From the NCBI RefSeq assembly GCF_002080395.1, contig NZ_CP020478.1, positions 1,562,886-1,626,885 of the forward strand: a stretch of 64,000 nucleotides of DNA, read 5' to 3'. The translations under genes and the position numbers were made by a program. The DNA comes from Campylobacter helveticus (GTDB taxonomy: Bacteria; Campylobacterota; Campylobacteria; Campylobacterales; Campylobacteraceae). Below are positions 52,781-62,872 of this stretch, one piece after another (position 1 is the stretch's first letter; each line of letters begins with the position of its first letter). A model generated the notes under the pieces. It did no database searches, had not been told where the DNA came from, and worked only from the letters and a program-made list of their open reading frames with translations.

Positions 52781-53156
52781 TGACTAAAGCTTTGACAAGT
52801 TTATTTTTAAGCTCTAAAATCGCAGCATCAATCTTATTTTGATAGTCTTTTTTAAATTCATTAGCGATATTATCAATCTGTGCCTCAAGCTTTCTTTTTT
52901 CCTCTTCGACACGCTTTTGCGTGGCAAGTTGCAAAGCGCAATCAAATTCCTCCAAACTCGCAAGAAGCTTTTCTTTACTAAAAGGAATAGCCAAAAAAGG
53001 TGAATTTTTCGCTATGATAAAAAGTGGCTTAGAGCTTGGAATTTTCATATCACTAATGATAAAATCGCAATCTTTTTTCATCACCAAATGTTCTTTTAAA
53101 AACAGCTCCAAAGCCCTTTCTAAAAGCAAATCCTTAAATTCTAAAGAAATTTTCAT
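52773..53156 (-). CDS. Conserved hypothetical protein with C-terminal coiled coil
   Basis: 127 aa. The first half is mixed alpha/beta (DFIISDMKIPSSKPLFII), the second half a charged coiled coil (KRVEEEKRKLEAQIDNIANE). No enzymatic motif. It lies in a three-gene overlapping set with rsmD and the next gene, the same order I recall upstream of thiL in C. jejuni. Confidence 0.6.
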   Translation of the reverse strand: MKISLEFKDLLLERALELFLKEHLVMKKDCDFIISDMKIPSSKPLFIIAKNSPFLAIPFSKEKLLASLEEFDCALQLATQKRVEEEKRKLEAQIDNIANEFKKDYQNKIDAAILELKNKLVKALVNE

Positions 53157-54214
53157 ACCAAACTTACCTTTAACGCGTGATTTTTAAGGCTATCGGGCTT
53201 AATGTTTTGAGTTAAAAGCTCAAATTCCTTAAAATTTAAAACATAAAAGTCGTTAAAATCCCTCCCACAACTTTGCATTAATTTCTTCGCACAGGTGTCA
53301 AAAAGATAAAAATCTTCCTCATTTTCTAGCAATAAAAAATCACACCCACTATCATAAGCGTCTAAAACAATATCCGCCGCCATTTTATAGCTTAATTCCT
53401 CGTTTAATTTTAAAAGCGAGTAGGCATTATTTTTATAAGCCTTGTCAAAATTAATAAACCGCGCTTTGAGTCTAGATTTAAGAGAATCTTCTAAGTCAAA
53501 ATTGTAGCAACCTATATTAAAATTAGAAAAATCACATTTTAAATTCTCTCCAAGCTTCAATTTTTCCCCACCCTCTTTTCTCATAGAAAGTAAATTTTTA
53601 TCAAACAAATTCAAGTTTAAAATTTCTTGTTGAAGCCAAGTTACAGCACTTTCAAGCTCATCAAAAGGGCTTTTAAGATGATAAAAAATCCCCTTTTTTC
53701 TATCGCACAAAATTTTTAAAATCGCCTCTTTTTTGCTAGGGTTTTTCTCTATCATCTTATACGCAAGGTAAAATAAAGCATCGCCCATAAACTCGCTATG
53801 AAATTCCAAAAGCTCACTTGCATAATAAAAATGCTCCAAGCCCCCATAAAGCTCTTTGTCTTCCTCATCCGCAAAAGGTGCGAGGAAGGTAAATTTTTCC
53901 CAAAAATCACCCTTATCAAAAAGCAAATCCTTATACGCCCTTTTTAAGCTTAAAGGCTCAATCACGAGCTCTAAGCCGTGTTGTTGCAAAAGCTCTTCTA
54001 AAGAAGTTGCAAGGGGGACAAAAGAGCCATTGATTTTTACAAAGGTGTTTTCATTTTTATCAAATTCAAAATAAATATCATCATCTTGCACCTGCAAAAG
54101 CAAGTCATAAAGGCTTAAAAAATTCTCATAATTATCATAAACATAAGGCTTATAATAACTCTCATAATCTAATTCTTTGTCGAAGCGAAAAATGCGTAAT
54201 TCTAGGCTTTTCAT
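53153..54214 (-). CDS. Conserved hypothetical protein (DUF5644-like)
   Basis: 353 aa. It begins with KSLELRIFRFDKELDYESYY, followed by an acidic beta region and a helical centre (EFMGDALFYLAYKMIEKNPSKKEAI). No signal peptide or catalytic signature. The N terminus recalls DUF5644 (name from memory). The C-terminal part (DAYDSGCDFLLLENEEDFYL, KLMQSCGRDFNDFYVLNF) has two cysteines spaced like a thiol-redox or (Fe-S) reductase-type region, which is only suggestive. Confidence 0.6.
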   Translation of the reverse strand: MKSLELRIFRFDKELDYESYYKPYVYDNYENFLSLYDLLLQVQDDDIYFEFDKNENTFVKINGSFVPLATSLEELLQQHGLELVIEPLSLKRAYKDLLFDKGDFWEKFTFLAPFADEEDKELYGGLEHFYYASELLEFHSEFMGDALFYLAYKMIEKNPSKKEAILKILCDRKKGIFYHLKSPFDELESAVTWLQQEILNLNLFDKNLLSMRKEGGEKLKLGENLKCDFSNFNIGCYNFDLEDSLKSRLKARFINFDKAYKNNAYSLLKLNEELSYKMAADIVLDAYDSGCDFLLLENEEDFYLFDTCAKKLMQSCGRDFNDFYVLNFKEFELLTQNIKPDSLKNHALKVSLV

Positions 54215-54294
54215 TTTCTATCCTTTTTTGGAAATTATAATCAATTTTTGCAAAATTTCACTAGAAATTAAAGAAAATTCTATAAAATTTAGCT

Positions 54295-55110
54295 ATGTGT
54301 AAGGAAGATTTTATCATCAAGGCTTTTTCAAATAAACTTAACGGAGACGATGGTGCCGTGCTTAAAAAATGGTGCTTGAGTAAGGATTTATTTTTTGAAG
54401 ATGTGCATTTTAAGCGCTCTTGGCTAAATTTAGAACAAATCGCTACAAAAGCTATGCTTGTCAATATCTCAGACGCCATCGTAATGAATGCCGTGCCAAA
54501 ATACGCTCTTTTAGGACTTAGCCTCCCAAATTTAAGCAAGAAAGAGATAAAAAAATTACAAAAAGGCTTTTTAAAAACAGCTAAACAATTTAACATCAAA
54601 ATCATAGGCGGAGATACCATACAAAGCGATAAAATAGGCATTAGCATTACTTTGATTTCTAAGGTGAAAAAGCCCATTTTTCGCACAGGGCTTAAAAAAA
54701 ATGATTTACTCGCCTTTACGGGAAAACTAGGACAAAGTCTCAAGGGGCTTAAAGCACTCCAAAAAGGCAAAAAGCTTAATAAAAATCATAAATTTATCAA
54801 GCCAAAACTTCACCCCAAATTTTTCTATGAAATCGCCCCTAAAATTTCCTGCGCTATGGATATTTCGGACGGACTTAGTAAAGATTTATCGCGTCTTTTA
54901 AAATGTAATCATTTAGGCGTTTCTTTACGCAAGAAATTAAGCAAAAAAGAGCTTTACAGCGGAGAAGAATACGAAATTTTATTTGGCTTTCCTAAGAAAA
55001 ATAAAAAAGCCATCAAAAAAATCGCCAAAAAATATAAAATCAAGCTTAATATTTTCGGTAAAGCAGTGAAAGGAAAGTATGAATTCAGCGGAAGAGAACA
55101 TCATTTTTAA
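54295..55110 (+). CDS. thiL: Thiamine-monophosphate kinase
   Basis: 271 aa, shorter than the usual 310–330. It makes thiamine diphosphate. [44 protein letters not shown] and [13 protein letters not shown] are family motifs, and [17 protein letters not shown] near the C terminus confirms it. It overlaps truD by 32 bases. Confidence 0.88.
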   Translation: MCKEDFIIKAFSNKLNGDDGAVLKKWCLSKDLFFEDVHFKRSWLNLEQIATKAMLVNISDAIVMNAVPKYALLGLSLPNLSKKEIKKLQKGFLKTAKQFNIKIIGGDTIQSDKIGISITLISKVKKPIFRTGLKKNDLLAFTGKLGQSLKGLKALQKGKKLNKNHKFIKPKLHPKFFYEIAPKISCAMDISDGLSKDLSRLLKCNHLGVSLRKKLSKKELYSGEEYEILFGFPKKNKKAIKKIAKKYKIKLNIFGKAVKGKYEFSGREHHF

Positions 55111-56209
55111 GCCCTTACGCGTCTTAAGACATAGCCCTATAAATGTGCATTTTAGTAAAAATAGCGAAGATTTTGTTGTGAGAGAAAAACCACTCTATGA
55201 ATTTAGTGGAGAGGGAGAGCATTTAATCTTGCAAATTTGCAAAAAAGACCTAAGCACGAGCGAGGCTTTAAGAATTTTAAGTGAATTTAGTGGGATTAAG
55301 ATGCGGGATTTTGGCTATGCTGGACTTAAAGATAAGCAAGGCTACACCTCTCAATACATCTCCCTACCAAAAAAATTCGAAAGCACTTTGACAAATTTTT
55401 CGCATCAAAAAATGAAAATTTCGCAAAGCTTCACGCATAACAATAAGCTAAAAATAGGACATTTAAAAGGAAATTCTTTTTTTATTAGGCTTAAAAAGGT
55501 GCTTGCAAATGACGCCCTTAAATTAGAACAAGCCCTAGAAAATCTCAATAAAACAGGCTTTGCGAATTATTTTGGCTATCAGCGTTTTGGTAAATTTGGG
55601 GATAATTATAAAGAGGGGCTTGAAATTTTACGCGGTAAAAAAATGAAAAATGTTAAAATGAAAGATTTTTTAATCTCCGCTTTTCAAAGCGAGCTTTTTA
55701 ACCGCTACCTTAGCAAAAGAGTGGAAATTTCGCATTTTGCAAAGGAATTTAGCATAAAAGAACTTAGTGAAATTTACAAAATTTCCAAAGAAGAAGCAAA
55801 AAATATCAAAACACAAAAACAATTTTTCAAGCTTTTAAATAATGAAGTTTTAGGGCATTATCCTTTTGGAAAATGTTTTTTATGTGAAAATTTAGAAAAA
55901 GAACTTGAAAGATTTACGGCAAGAGATATTAGCGCTATGGGGCTTTTGGTAGGAGCTAAGGCGTATAGATGTGGGGAAGGATTTGCTAAAAATTTGGAGC
56001 AAGAAATTTTTAAAGAGGGTTTGAAATTTGAAGATAAAATGCAAGGTTCAAGGCGTTTTTTATGGGGGTATTTGAAAGATTTAAGCTATAACTACGACGC
56101 ACAAAAAGCCCATTTTAGTTTTGAATTTTTCCTAGAAAAAGGCTCTTATGCGACGGTGATTTTAGAGGAACTTTTGCAAAATTTAGAAGAAAAAACTAAT
56201 TTTTTTTAA
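55079..56209 (+). CDS. truD: tRNA pseudouridine(13) synthase TruD
   Basis: 376 aa. It makes pseudouridine 13 in tRNA-Glu. [40 protein letters not shown] with the catalytic Asp, [14 protein letters not shown] and [19 protein letters not shown] are conserved TruD blocks. Translation likely depends on coupling with thiL. Confidence 0.95.
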   Translation: MNSAEENIIFKPLRVLRHSPINVHFSKNSEDFVVREKPLYEFSGEGEHLILQICKKDLSTSEALRILSEFSGIKMRDFGYAGLKDKQGYTSQYISLPKKFESTLTNFSHQKMKISQSFTHNNKLKIGHLKGNSFFIRLKKVLANDALKLEQALENLNKTGFANYFGYQRFGKFGDNYKEGLEILRGKKMKNVKMKDFLISAFQSELFNRYLSKRVEISHFAKEFSIKELSEIYKISKEEAKNIKTQKQFFKLLNNEVLGHYPFGKCFLCENLEKELERFTARDISAMGLLVGAKAYRCGEGFAKNLEQEIFKEGLKFEDKMQGSRRFLWGYLKDLSYNYDAQKAHFSFEFFLEKGSYATVILEELLQNLEEKTNFF

Positions 56210-56217
56210 AAAAAAGT

Positions 56218-56224
56218 CGATATT
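56218..56224 (+). promoter_or_regulatory. Possible sigma-28 minus-10 (CGATATT)
   Basis: CGATATT follows a long A/T run 29 bases before the next gene start and resembles the flagellar sigma-28 minus-10. No convincing minus-35 spacing was checked, so this is tentative. Confidence 0.35.
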
Positions 56225-56252
56225 AGAATTACCCCACGATAAAGGAGCAAAA

Positions 56253-56885
56253 ATGCAAGTGAATACCTACGCAAATGTCGCTAGCATCACACAATCAGTT
56301 AGCAATAAAAAGGCAGACACAAAGGCGGAGTCTAAAGTAGAAACTAGCACTCAGGATATCAATTTGCAAAGTGCGAATTTAAAAGATGAGGAAACTTTAG
56401 ATAAGTTAAATTCTCTCGGTGGAAAAGGCTTGACGCAACTTTATTTTATGGAGTTTGCACAGCAAAGTATGAATGCCATTTTTGGCAATACTAACGCACA
56501 AGCTGGCTTGGCAGATATGTTTAATGGCGGAGGCTTGGCAGGCTCTATCCTCTCTAAGATAGATTTTGCTGGACTTGGCTATACAGGCAAAAATCCCCTT
56601 GCGATGAATCAAGATGAGCTTAAAGAGCTTGTTGGAGAGAATGGATTTTTCGGTGTTGCAAATACGGCAAATCGTATTGCAGATTTTGTAATACAAGGCG
56701 CTGGAGATAATCTCGAAAAGCTTCAAAAGGGCTTTGAAGGGATGAAAAGAGGCTTTGAAGAGGCAAGTAATATGTGGGGCGGAAAACTTCCTCAAATCAG
56801 CCAAGACACCATTAACCAAGCCATAGAAAAGGTAAGTAAGCGTATCGATGAACTCGGTGGCAAAACGCTAAATCTTGAAGCTTGA
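56253..56885 (+). CDS. Unknown protein, probably flagellum-associated
   Basis: 210 aa, no cysteine and no signal peptide. The first 50 residues are low-complexity, Ser/Thr/Lys-rich (KADTKAESKVETSTQD), then a helical core ends in RGFEEASNMWGGKLPQISQD and TINQAIEKVSKRIDELG. Homologues are, as I recall, sometimes mislabelled hydrogenase-4 component G; nothing here supports a hydrogenase. The sigma-28-like site and the flagellin gene next door suggest a flagellar cofactor. RBS AAAGGAG. Confidence 0.6.
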   Translation: MQVNTYANVASITQSVSNKKADTKAESKVETSTQDINLQSANLKDEETLDKLNSLGGKGLTQLYFMEFAQQSMNAIFGNTNAQAGLADMFNGGGLAGSILSKIDFAGLGYTGKNPLAMNQDELKELVGENGFFGVANTANRIADFVIQGAGDNLEKLQKGFEGMKRGFEEASNMWGGKLPQISQDTINQAIEKVSKRIDELGGKTLNLEA

Positions 56886-56896
56886 GAGTGAATTCT

Positions 56897-56918
56897 AAGG
56901 CACAGATTTTTGTGCCTT
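56897..56918 (+). terminator. Terminator before the flagellin gene
   Basis: AAGGCACA-GATTTT-TGTGCCTT makes an eight-base-pair stem followed by TCTTCTT, 12 bases after the stop of the preceding gene. Confidence 0.78.
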
Positions 56919-56989
56919 TCTTCTTATAACCCTTTTCAAATTTCGGTATTTTCACACTTAGAAAACTACAAATCATATAAATTTTAAAC

Positions 56990-57006
56990 TTGGAACACTT
57001 CTTGCT
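56990..57006 (+). promoter_or_regulatory. Sigma-54 promoter of the flagellin gene
   Basis: TTGGAACACTTCTTGCT carries GG at 56992–56993 and GC at 57004–57005 with ten bases between, the minus-24/minus-12 arrangement of RpoN promoters, and is close to the motif in front of C. jejuni flaB. The start codon is 37 bases further. Confidence 0.85.
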
Positions 57007-57042
57007 TTATCCCTTTCGAGCAATATTTTGAAAGGATTTAAA

Positions 57043-58875
57043 ATGGGTTTTAGAATAAACACAAATATCGGTGCGTTAAACGCTCACGCAAATTCAACGG
57101 TTAATGCTAACCAGCTTGACAAGTCTCTATCAAGACTAAGTTCTGGTCTTAGAATTAACTCAGCAGCAGATGATGCTTCAGGGATGGCGATAGCAGATTC
57201 TTTGCGTTCTCAAGCAGCTACTTTAGGGCAGGCTATCAACAATGGTAACGATGCCATAGGTATCTTACAAACAGCGGATAAAGCAATGGACGAGCAGCTT
57301 AAAATCTTAGATACAATTAAGACTAAAGCAACTCAAGCAGCACAAGATGGACAAAGCACTAAGACAAGAAATATGCTTCAAGCTGACATCAACCGCTTAA
57401 TGGAAGAGCTTGACAACATCGCTAATACAACTTCTTTCAACGGAAAGCAGTTATTAAGTGGTGGTTTCATCAACCAAGAATTCCAAATCGGCTCTCAATC
57501 AAACCAAACCGTAAAAGCAACCATTGGACCAACTCAATCAAGTAAAATCGGTCTTACAAGATTTGAAACAGGCGCTCAAATTATCCAAAGTAGCGAAGTG
57601 GAAATGGTTATTAAAAATTACAATGGCTTAGAAGATTTCAAATTTCCTAAAATCAAAATTTCAACTTCAGTAGGAACAGGAATCGGTGCTTTGGCAGAGG
57701 AAATTAATAGGGTCGCAGATAAAACAGGTGTAAGAGCTAGCTTTAATGTCCAAACTACAGGCGGAAGACCTGTTATGGCTGGAACAACTGATGAAAATTT
57801 CGCAATTAATGGCGTAATTATCGGTAAAATTGCTTACGAAAACAATGATGCAAACGGCGCTCTCATCGCTTCTATCAACGCTGTAAAAGACACAACAGGC
57901 GTTCAAGCAGCTTTGGATGAAAATGGCAAATTACTTCTTACTTCAACAGATGGTCGTGGGATTAAAATCACAGGGGCTATCGGTGCTGGGGCTGGTATCG
58001 CTAAAAATATGGAAGAAAATTATGGTCGTTTATCACTCATTAAAAACGATGGTAGAGACATCGCTATCGAGGGAACTGGCTTTGGCTTTGATAATGACAA
58101 ACTTGTTTCTCAAGCTTCTGTATCTTTAAGAGAGACTAAGGGACAAATTTCTAAAGACTTAGCTGAGGCTATGGGCTTTAACTCTGTGGATAGACTAGGA
58201 AGTATTCAAATTGGTGTTTCTGCTTTATCTGTTTTAGAGGGAACAGGTATGAGTACAATTACGACTTTAGTCAATGGAGCTGGTAGTGGTTTCTCTCAAT
58301 GGGTTACAAGTAAAATCTCAAATGTGGGACAAATGGTAGATATAGGACCAGGACTTGGACAGCTTTCTACTATGTCTTTCTCTGCTGTGGGTCTTAGTGG
58401 GCTTTCAAAACTGACTTTCTCAAGTGTTTATACTGTGGGAATTAATGCACTTTCAACGGTCAATGGAGACTTGCTAGTTGGTTCAGCTCAGGCGGGTGGT
58501 TTAAGTGCAGCGCTTAGTATGCTTGGCGTTGTGAGAGAAACAAAGAGAAATGATAATATAGGACAAGTCCAAACCGCAGGTGTAACCACCCTAAAAGGTG
58601 CTATGGCGGTGATGGATGTCGTTGAAACTGCGACCATTAACCTCGACCAAATTCGTGCGGACATCGGTTCTGTGCAAAACCAGCTTCAAGTTACGATAAA
58701 TAATATCACCGTAACTCAGGTGAATGTAAAAGCTGCCGAATCAACTATCCGTGATGTGGATTTCGCGGCTGAGAGTGCGAATTTCTCAAAATATAACATT
58801 CTAGCTCAAAGTGGTTCTTATGCGATGAGTCAGGCTAACCAAGTGCAACAAAATGTTCTAAAACTACTACAATAA
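57043..58875 (+). CDS. Flagellin (flaB-like by promoter)
   Basis: 610 aa from the ATG at 57043 (AAAGGA upstream); longer than the roughly 575 residues typical of C. jejuni. The N-terminal D0/D1 ([40 protein letters not shown]) and C-terminal D1/D0 ([39 protein letters not shown]) are conserved; the middle, about 180–530, is variable, Ser/Thr-rich and the likely site of O-linked legionaminic or pseudaminic acid. The protein has no cysteine. No second flagellin is adjacent in this window. Confidence 0.95.
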   Translation: MGFRINTNIGALNAHANSTVNANQLDKSLSRLSSGLRINSAADDASGMAIADSLRSQAATLGQAINNGNDAIGILQTADKAMDEQLKILDTIKTKATQAAQDGQSTKTRNMLQADINRLMEELDNIANTTSFNGKQLLSGGFINQEFQIGSQSNQTVKATIGPTQSSKIGLTRFETGAQIIQSSEVEMVIKNYNGLEDFKFPKIKISTSVGTGIGALAEEINRVADKTGVRASFNVQTTGGRPVMAGTTDENFAINGVIIGKIAYENNDANGALIASINAVKDTTGVQAALDENGKLLLTSTDGRGIKITGAIGAGAGIAKNMEENYGRLSLIKNDGRDIAIEGTGFGFDNDKLVSQASVSLRETKGQISKDLAEAMGFNSVDRLGSIQIGVSALSVLEGTGMSTITTLVNGAGSGFSQWVTSKISNVGQMVDIGPGLGQLSTMSFSAVGLSGLSKLTFSSVYTVGINALSTVNGDLLVGSAQAGGLSAALSMLGVVRETKRNDNIGQVQTAGVTTLKGAMAVMDVVETATINLDQIRADIGSVQNQLQVTINNITVTQVNVKAAESTIRDVDFAAESANFSKYNILAQSGSYAMSQANQVQQNVLKLLQ

Positions 58876-58879
58876 TCCT

Positions 58880-58902
58880 AATGGGTGCAAAAAGCACCCA
58901 TT
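58880..58902. terminator. Terminator between flagellin and ctsF
   Basis: AATGGGTGC-AAAAA-GCACCCATT is a perfect nine-base-pair stem between the convergent stops; it overlaps the last codon of ctsF. Confidence 0.75.
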
Positions 58903-60088
58903 AAACATTTGCCCCGCTGCTTAACTCCCACATCGGTAAAAATATCCCCAAAGCTAAAAATAAAACCAAAATTCCCACCAACAAAGTCATCAAAGGCTCT
59001 AAAAAATGCAAGAATTTATCTAACAAATCTTCTTGTTTTTCTTCATAAAAATGTGCTATCTTGGCACTTAAATTATCCAACGAAGCACTTTTCATCGCAC
59101 TATGAAGCAAAGAAATGACAAGCTCATCAAAAATCCCTGCCTTTTTAAAAGCCAAAGAAAGCTCTAAGCCCTGCTCTAAAGAAAGATGAATTTGTCTAAA
59201 TTTCTCTTTTAAAAATTGATTTTCTACGCTAGAACTTGCCAACTCAAAAGCGTGAGAAAGTGCATTACCACTTTGCAAAAGTAAAGAAAAAATCATAAAA
59301 AAATAATAATTTTGATTATAAAGTATAAAACGCGAAAAAAATGGAAGCTTTAAAAGCATAAAATCCACCAAAAAAGCAAATTTTTCACTCTTTTTATACG
59401 CCAAAACGAAAACGCTTAAAAACCCCACAAAACCAAAAATCAAGGGCAAATAATACGCACTTAAAAACATATAAAAACTCAGTAATACCTGAGTGATAAA
59501 AGGCAAATTTGCTCCCAAACTTTCAAAAAGTTCTAAAAATTCAGGCACAACAAAAAACATCAAAAATAAAAACGCCCCAAAAAGTGCCACAAAAACCATA
59601 CAAGGATAATGAATCGCCTTTTTAAAACGCTTTTTATTTAAAATAAGCTTTTCTCTAAGCTCTGCGATTTGAGAAAAAATGAGAGCTAAATTTCCCGTTT
59701 TTTCACCCATTTTAATCAAACTCAACTCACTCAAATTTAAATTTAAAGATAAATTGCTAAATGCTTGACTTAAATTCTGCCCAGAATTTAAATTCGCACT
59801 TAATTCCCCCAGCACACCCCTTAGGCTCTTTACTGAACTTTCACCCATCAAATTTAAAGCTTCTTTCACGCTCAAACCTGCATTAAGCAAAAGGGCAAAT
59901 TCCTTAAAAAACGCACAAAAAAGCATATCGTTTATCTTGACCTTGCTTTGTTTTTTTAATTCTTTAAGGCTTAAAATTTGTAAATTCTGCTTTAAAGCCA
60001 TTGCCTGGGCGGTGTTAAGATTTTTCGCTTTTAGAATTTTTCTTAATTTTTGTTGATTTTTAAGATAATAAAGCTCATAAGTTTTCAC
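58901..60088 (-). CDS. ctsF: CtsF, GspF/PilC-family inner-membrane platform protein
   Basis: 395 aa with a GTG start (60086–60088) in a GTGA overlap with ctsE. The two GspF repeats show FAFFKEFALLLNAGLSVKEA-type and FFMIFSLLLQSGNALSHAFE segments, each followed by membrane helices (AFLFLMFFVVPEFLELF, LLVGILVLFLALGIFLPMW). It anchors the ATPase CtsE in DNA uptake for natural transformation. Confidence 0.9.
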   Translation of the reverse strand: MKTYELYYLKNQQKLRKILKAKNLNTAQAMALKQNLQILSLKELKKQSKVKINDMLFCAFFKEFALLLNAGLSVKEALNLMGESSVKSLRGVLGELSANLNSGQNLSQAFSNLSLNLNLSELSLIKMGEKTGNLALIFSQIAELREKLILNKKRFKKAIHYPCMVFVALFGAFLFLMFFVVPEFLELFESLGANLPFITQVLLSFYMFLSAYYLPLIFGFVGFLSVFVLAYKKSEKFAFLVDFMLLKLPFFSRFILYNQNYYFFMIFSLLLQSGNALSHAFELASSSVENQFLKEKFRQIHLSLEQGLELSLAFKKAGIFDELVISLLHSAMKSASLDNLSAKIAHFYEEKQEDLLDKFLHFLEPLMTLLVGILVLFLALGIFLPMWELSSGANV

Positions 60089-61698
60089 CCAACCACCCTC
60101 ATAAGCTCATCAATGCTAATAATCCCAAGCCTCGCTTTTTCAAGTCCTAGCTCAAACATACTTAAAAAGCCTCTTGTTTTTGCGTGGTTTAAAAGCTCAT
60201 TTTTACTTGCATTTTTACGCACTAATTCTTTTAAGCCCTCATCAAGCTCCAAACACTCGCTAATTAATTCCCTACCCAAAAAGCCGCTAAAATGGCAATT
60301 CTCGCACCCCTTAGCTTCATAAAACTCGCCTTTAAATTCATCATTTCTCACACTTTTAATTTTACAATGCGGACAAAGCTTTCTTACAAGGCGTTGGGCA
60401 ATGATGAGATTAAGCGAAGAGGCGATTAAATAAGGCTTTGCTTTCATATCAAGCAAACGCTCTATGGTAGAAAGCGCGTCATTTGTATGTAAAGTGCTAA
60501 GGATTAAATGTCCCGTTTGTGCGCCTTTAAGGGCTATATCAAGGCTTTCTTCATCGCGGATTTCCCCCACCATAATCACATCAGGATCCTGCCTTAAAAT
60601 CGCTCTTAAGGCATTACTAAAATCAAGTCCCGCCTTAGAATTAAGCGCGATTTGCTGAATTTGAGGCATTTTATACTCTATGGGTTCTTCTGCGGTAATG
60701 ATTTTCTTCTCCACACAGGCAAGACTTTTTAAACAAGCATATAAAGTCGTGCTTTTACCGCTACCAGTGGGACCGGTTAGTAGTATCATACCAAAAGGCT
60801 TTTTGATATTTTTCTGCACTAAAGTTAAATTTTCTTTAGAAAAATGCAAGTTTTCAAGACTTAAAAGCTTCAAATCCTGCTTTAATATCCTAAGCACCAC
60901 ACTTTCGCCCTTTTGCAAAGGTAAGGTTGAAATACGAAAATCATACTCCACACCCTCAAAGCTCTTATTAAAACTTCCATCTTGTGCTTTTCTACTCTCA
61001 GCAACATTTAAGTGCGCCAAAAGCTTAATGTGAAAAACTAGGGCTTGATAAAGCTGCTCCTCTAAAGTGCAAAAAAGGCGTAAAATTCCATCCACACGAA
61101 AGCGTATTAAAGCCTCATTTTCCAAGCTTTCTATATGCACATCGCTTGCATTTAGCTTTAATGCTTCTTGCAAGATAAACTCAAATAGCAAGCTCACGCT
61201 ACTTTGCCCGTCCTCTTTCAAATTCGCATTTAATTCTTGCTTTAAATTGGTGCTTAATTCTTTTAATCTTTGCTTGATATAAAGCTTGTTTAAGTTTTGA
61301 TTTAACTGATAAACATCACAAAGCGCATTTTTGATAAATTTGGAGCGAAAAAGATGCTCTATCTTACTTAAAAGCTCTAAATTTAGAGGTTTAGCAGAAA
61401 GGATAAAAATGCTTTCTGCATCTTTTTGTAGGGGGAGAATTTGATTTTGCCAAAGCAAAGAAAAGGCAAACAAATCGCATAAATTCTCATCTATCTCCTC
61501 AAATTCTACAAATTCCAAGCCTAAATGCTGTGCCAAAGCCCTTAAAAATTCCTCGCTCCTTACACCCAAATTTGAAAAAAGCACATTTAAATCAAGCCCA
61601 TCTTTTAAATAAAGCTCAAACAAAAAACGCCTCAAAGCTTCATCTTTAAAGCCCTCTTGCACCTCTTCATTAAAACCTAAATTCTTTAAAAATTCCAT
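60085..61698 (-). CDS. ctsE: CtsE, GspE/PilB-family secretion ATPase
   Basis: 537 aa. Walker A LTGPTGSGKSTTLYACLK near 312, the Asp box (ASDVHIE near 186), RAILRQDPDVIMVGEIRDEE and TGHLILSTLHTNDAL, with a C-terminal CxxC zinc motif (CPHCKIKS ... CENC). The N-terminal 150 residues are T2SS_E_N-like. Powers pseudopilus assembly for DNA uptake. Confidence 0.93.
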   Translation of the reverse strand: MEFLKNLGFNEEVQEGFKDEALRRFLFELYLKDGLDLNVLFSNLGVRSEEFLRALAQHLGLEFVEFEEIDENLCDLFAFSLLWQNQILPLQKDAESIFILSAKPLNLELLSKIEHLFRSKFIKNALCDVYQLNQNLNKLYIKQRLKELSTNLKQELNANLKEDGQSSVSLLFEFILQEALKLNASDVHIESLENEALIRFRVDGILRLFCTLEEQLYQALVFHIKLLAHLNVAESRKAQDGSFNKSFEGVEYDFRISTLPLQKGESVVLRILKQDLKLLSLENLHFSKENLTLVQKNIKKPFGMILLTGPTGSGKSTTLYACLKSLACVEKKIITAEEPIEYKMPQIQQIALNSKAGLDFSNALRAILRQDPDVIMVGEIRDEESLDIALKGAQTGHLILSTLHTNDALSTIERLLDMKAKPYLIASSLNLIIAQRLVRKLCPHCKIKSVRNDEFKGEFYEAKGCENCHFSGFLGRELISECLELDEGLKELVRKNASKNELLNHAKTRGFLSMFELGLEKARLGIISIDELMRVVG

Positions 61699-62264
61699 TA
61701 TCTTATCTCGTAAAGCTCATATACTCTTTTTGCCTCAGCAACTTCCCCTAAGGCTTCCTTAGCCCTAGCAAATAAAAGCAGACTTTGTTTAGAATTTGCG
61801 TCCATTTCATTTGCTTTTAAGGACCAAAAAATCGACTTTTTATAATCCTTTGCATTAAGGTAAAGCTCTGCTAATTTTAAGGCTTTTTCAAGGCTAGGAT
61901 TTTGATAAAAAGACTTTTTTAAATTTGGCAAATTTAAAACATTTGAAGTGATGATAAATTTTTGTGGAGGGTTTTGCAAAAGCTCTAATTCCTCTTTTAA
62001 GCTCTCTTTTTCTTTTTCAAGTTTTTGGTTGCTTAATTTTTGTTTTTCTTGTAAGATTTTTGCTTGACTTATCTTAGTTTCCAAAACCTTTTTTTCAGCA
62101 CTTACCTTTAAAGAAAGTGCCTTTTTTTCTTGCCATTTTTCCCAAATGAAAAAACCAAATATTAATAAAAAAATTCCAACAAAAAATGCCAAAATCCTTT
62201 TAAGCCACAACTTTTTTAAATATTTTTTGTAAGCCTTTTCTAGCTCATAAACCCTCTCTTGCAT
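61698..62264 (-). CDS. ctsX: CtsX-like membrane protein
   Basis: 188 aa. One membrane helix (about 24–45, ILAFFVGIFLLIFGFFIWEK), then a coiled coil (KVLETKISQAKILQEKQKLS) and a C-terminal tetratricopeptide-like part (KALKLAELYLNAKDYKKSIF). Position between ctsP and ctsE matches C. jejuni ctsX, required for transformation; mechanism unknown. Its ATG lies 2 bases after ctsP. Confidence 0.75.
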   Translation of the reverse strand: MQERVYELEKAYKKYLKKLWLKRILAFFVGIFLLIFGFFIWEKWQEKKALSLKVSAEKKVLETKISQAKILQEKQKLSNQKLEKEKESLKEELELLQNPPQKFIITSNVLNLPNLKKSFYQNPSLEKALKLAELYLNAKDYKKSIFWSLKANEMDANSKQSLLLFARAKEALGEVAEAKRVYELYEIR

Positions 62265-62266
62265 AC

Positions 62267-62872
62267 CTAACCCAACAAATGATTTTCTAAAGCGCTTAGC
62301 TTTAAAGTGTAAAAACGCTCTTTATTTAAAAAGGCGTGAAGCTCTTTAAAACTCTTTAAAATTTTATCGACATTTCTTAAATTACTCTTGCAAATCTTAA
62401 AAATAAAATTGAGTTCTTTTTCGCTCAAATTTACATTGTGCTTTTCTTTTGCATAGTGCAAAAGCTCCGCTTTTTTCAAGCTTTTTAATTCAAATTCTGC
62501 TAAAATTCTGCTTTTAAAATGCTCTTTTGTGAGAATTTTTAGCTTTTTGTGTGAGCTTAAAACTATTAATAACTCATCACTATAAAGGCGTAAAATTTCA
62601 AACAAGCCCTCATCATACAAACCCACCTCATCAAATAAAAGTATGGAATTTTCACACTTTAAAGGCTTTAAAAAATTTTTTAACTGCTCTTTATCTTTAA
62701 AAATTTCTGTAATTTTTAAAGCATTTTCCTCTCTTGCAAAACGCTCCAAAATCGCACTTTTACCACTACCGCTTTTTCCATATAAAAAAATCAATCCCCT
62801 TTTTTGAGTGCTAAATTCCTCCAATCTTTTTAAAATTCTATCCTGACTTTCTATGCTAATAAATTCACTCAT
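62267..62872 (-). CDS. ctsP: CtsP-like cytoplasmic ATPase of the competence system
   Basis: 201 aa. P-loop FLYGKSGSGKSAILERF near residue 29, Walker-B-like SILLFDEVGLYDEGLF near 97, and a small C-terminal helical lid. It overlaps ctsD by 8 bases. In C. jejuni CtsP binds the membrane through CtsX. Confidence 0.8.
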   Translation of the reverse strand: MSEFISIESQDRILKRLEEFSTQKRGLIFLYGKSGSGKSAILERFAREENALKITEIFKDKEQLKNFLKPLKCENSILLFDEVGLYDEGLFEILRLYSDELLIVLSSHKKLKILTKEHFKSRILAEFELKSLKKAELLHYAKEKHNVNLSEKELNFIFKICKSNLRNVDKILKSFKELHAFLNKERFYTLKLSALENHLLG

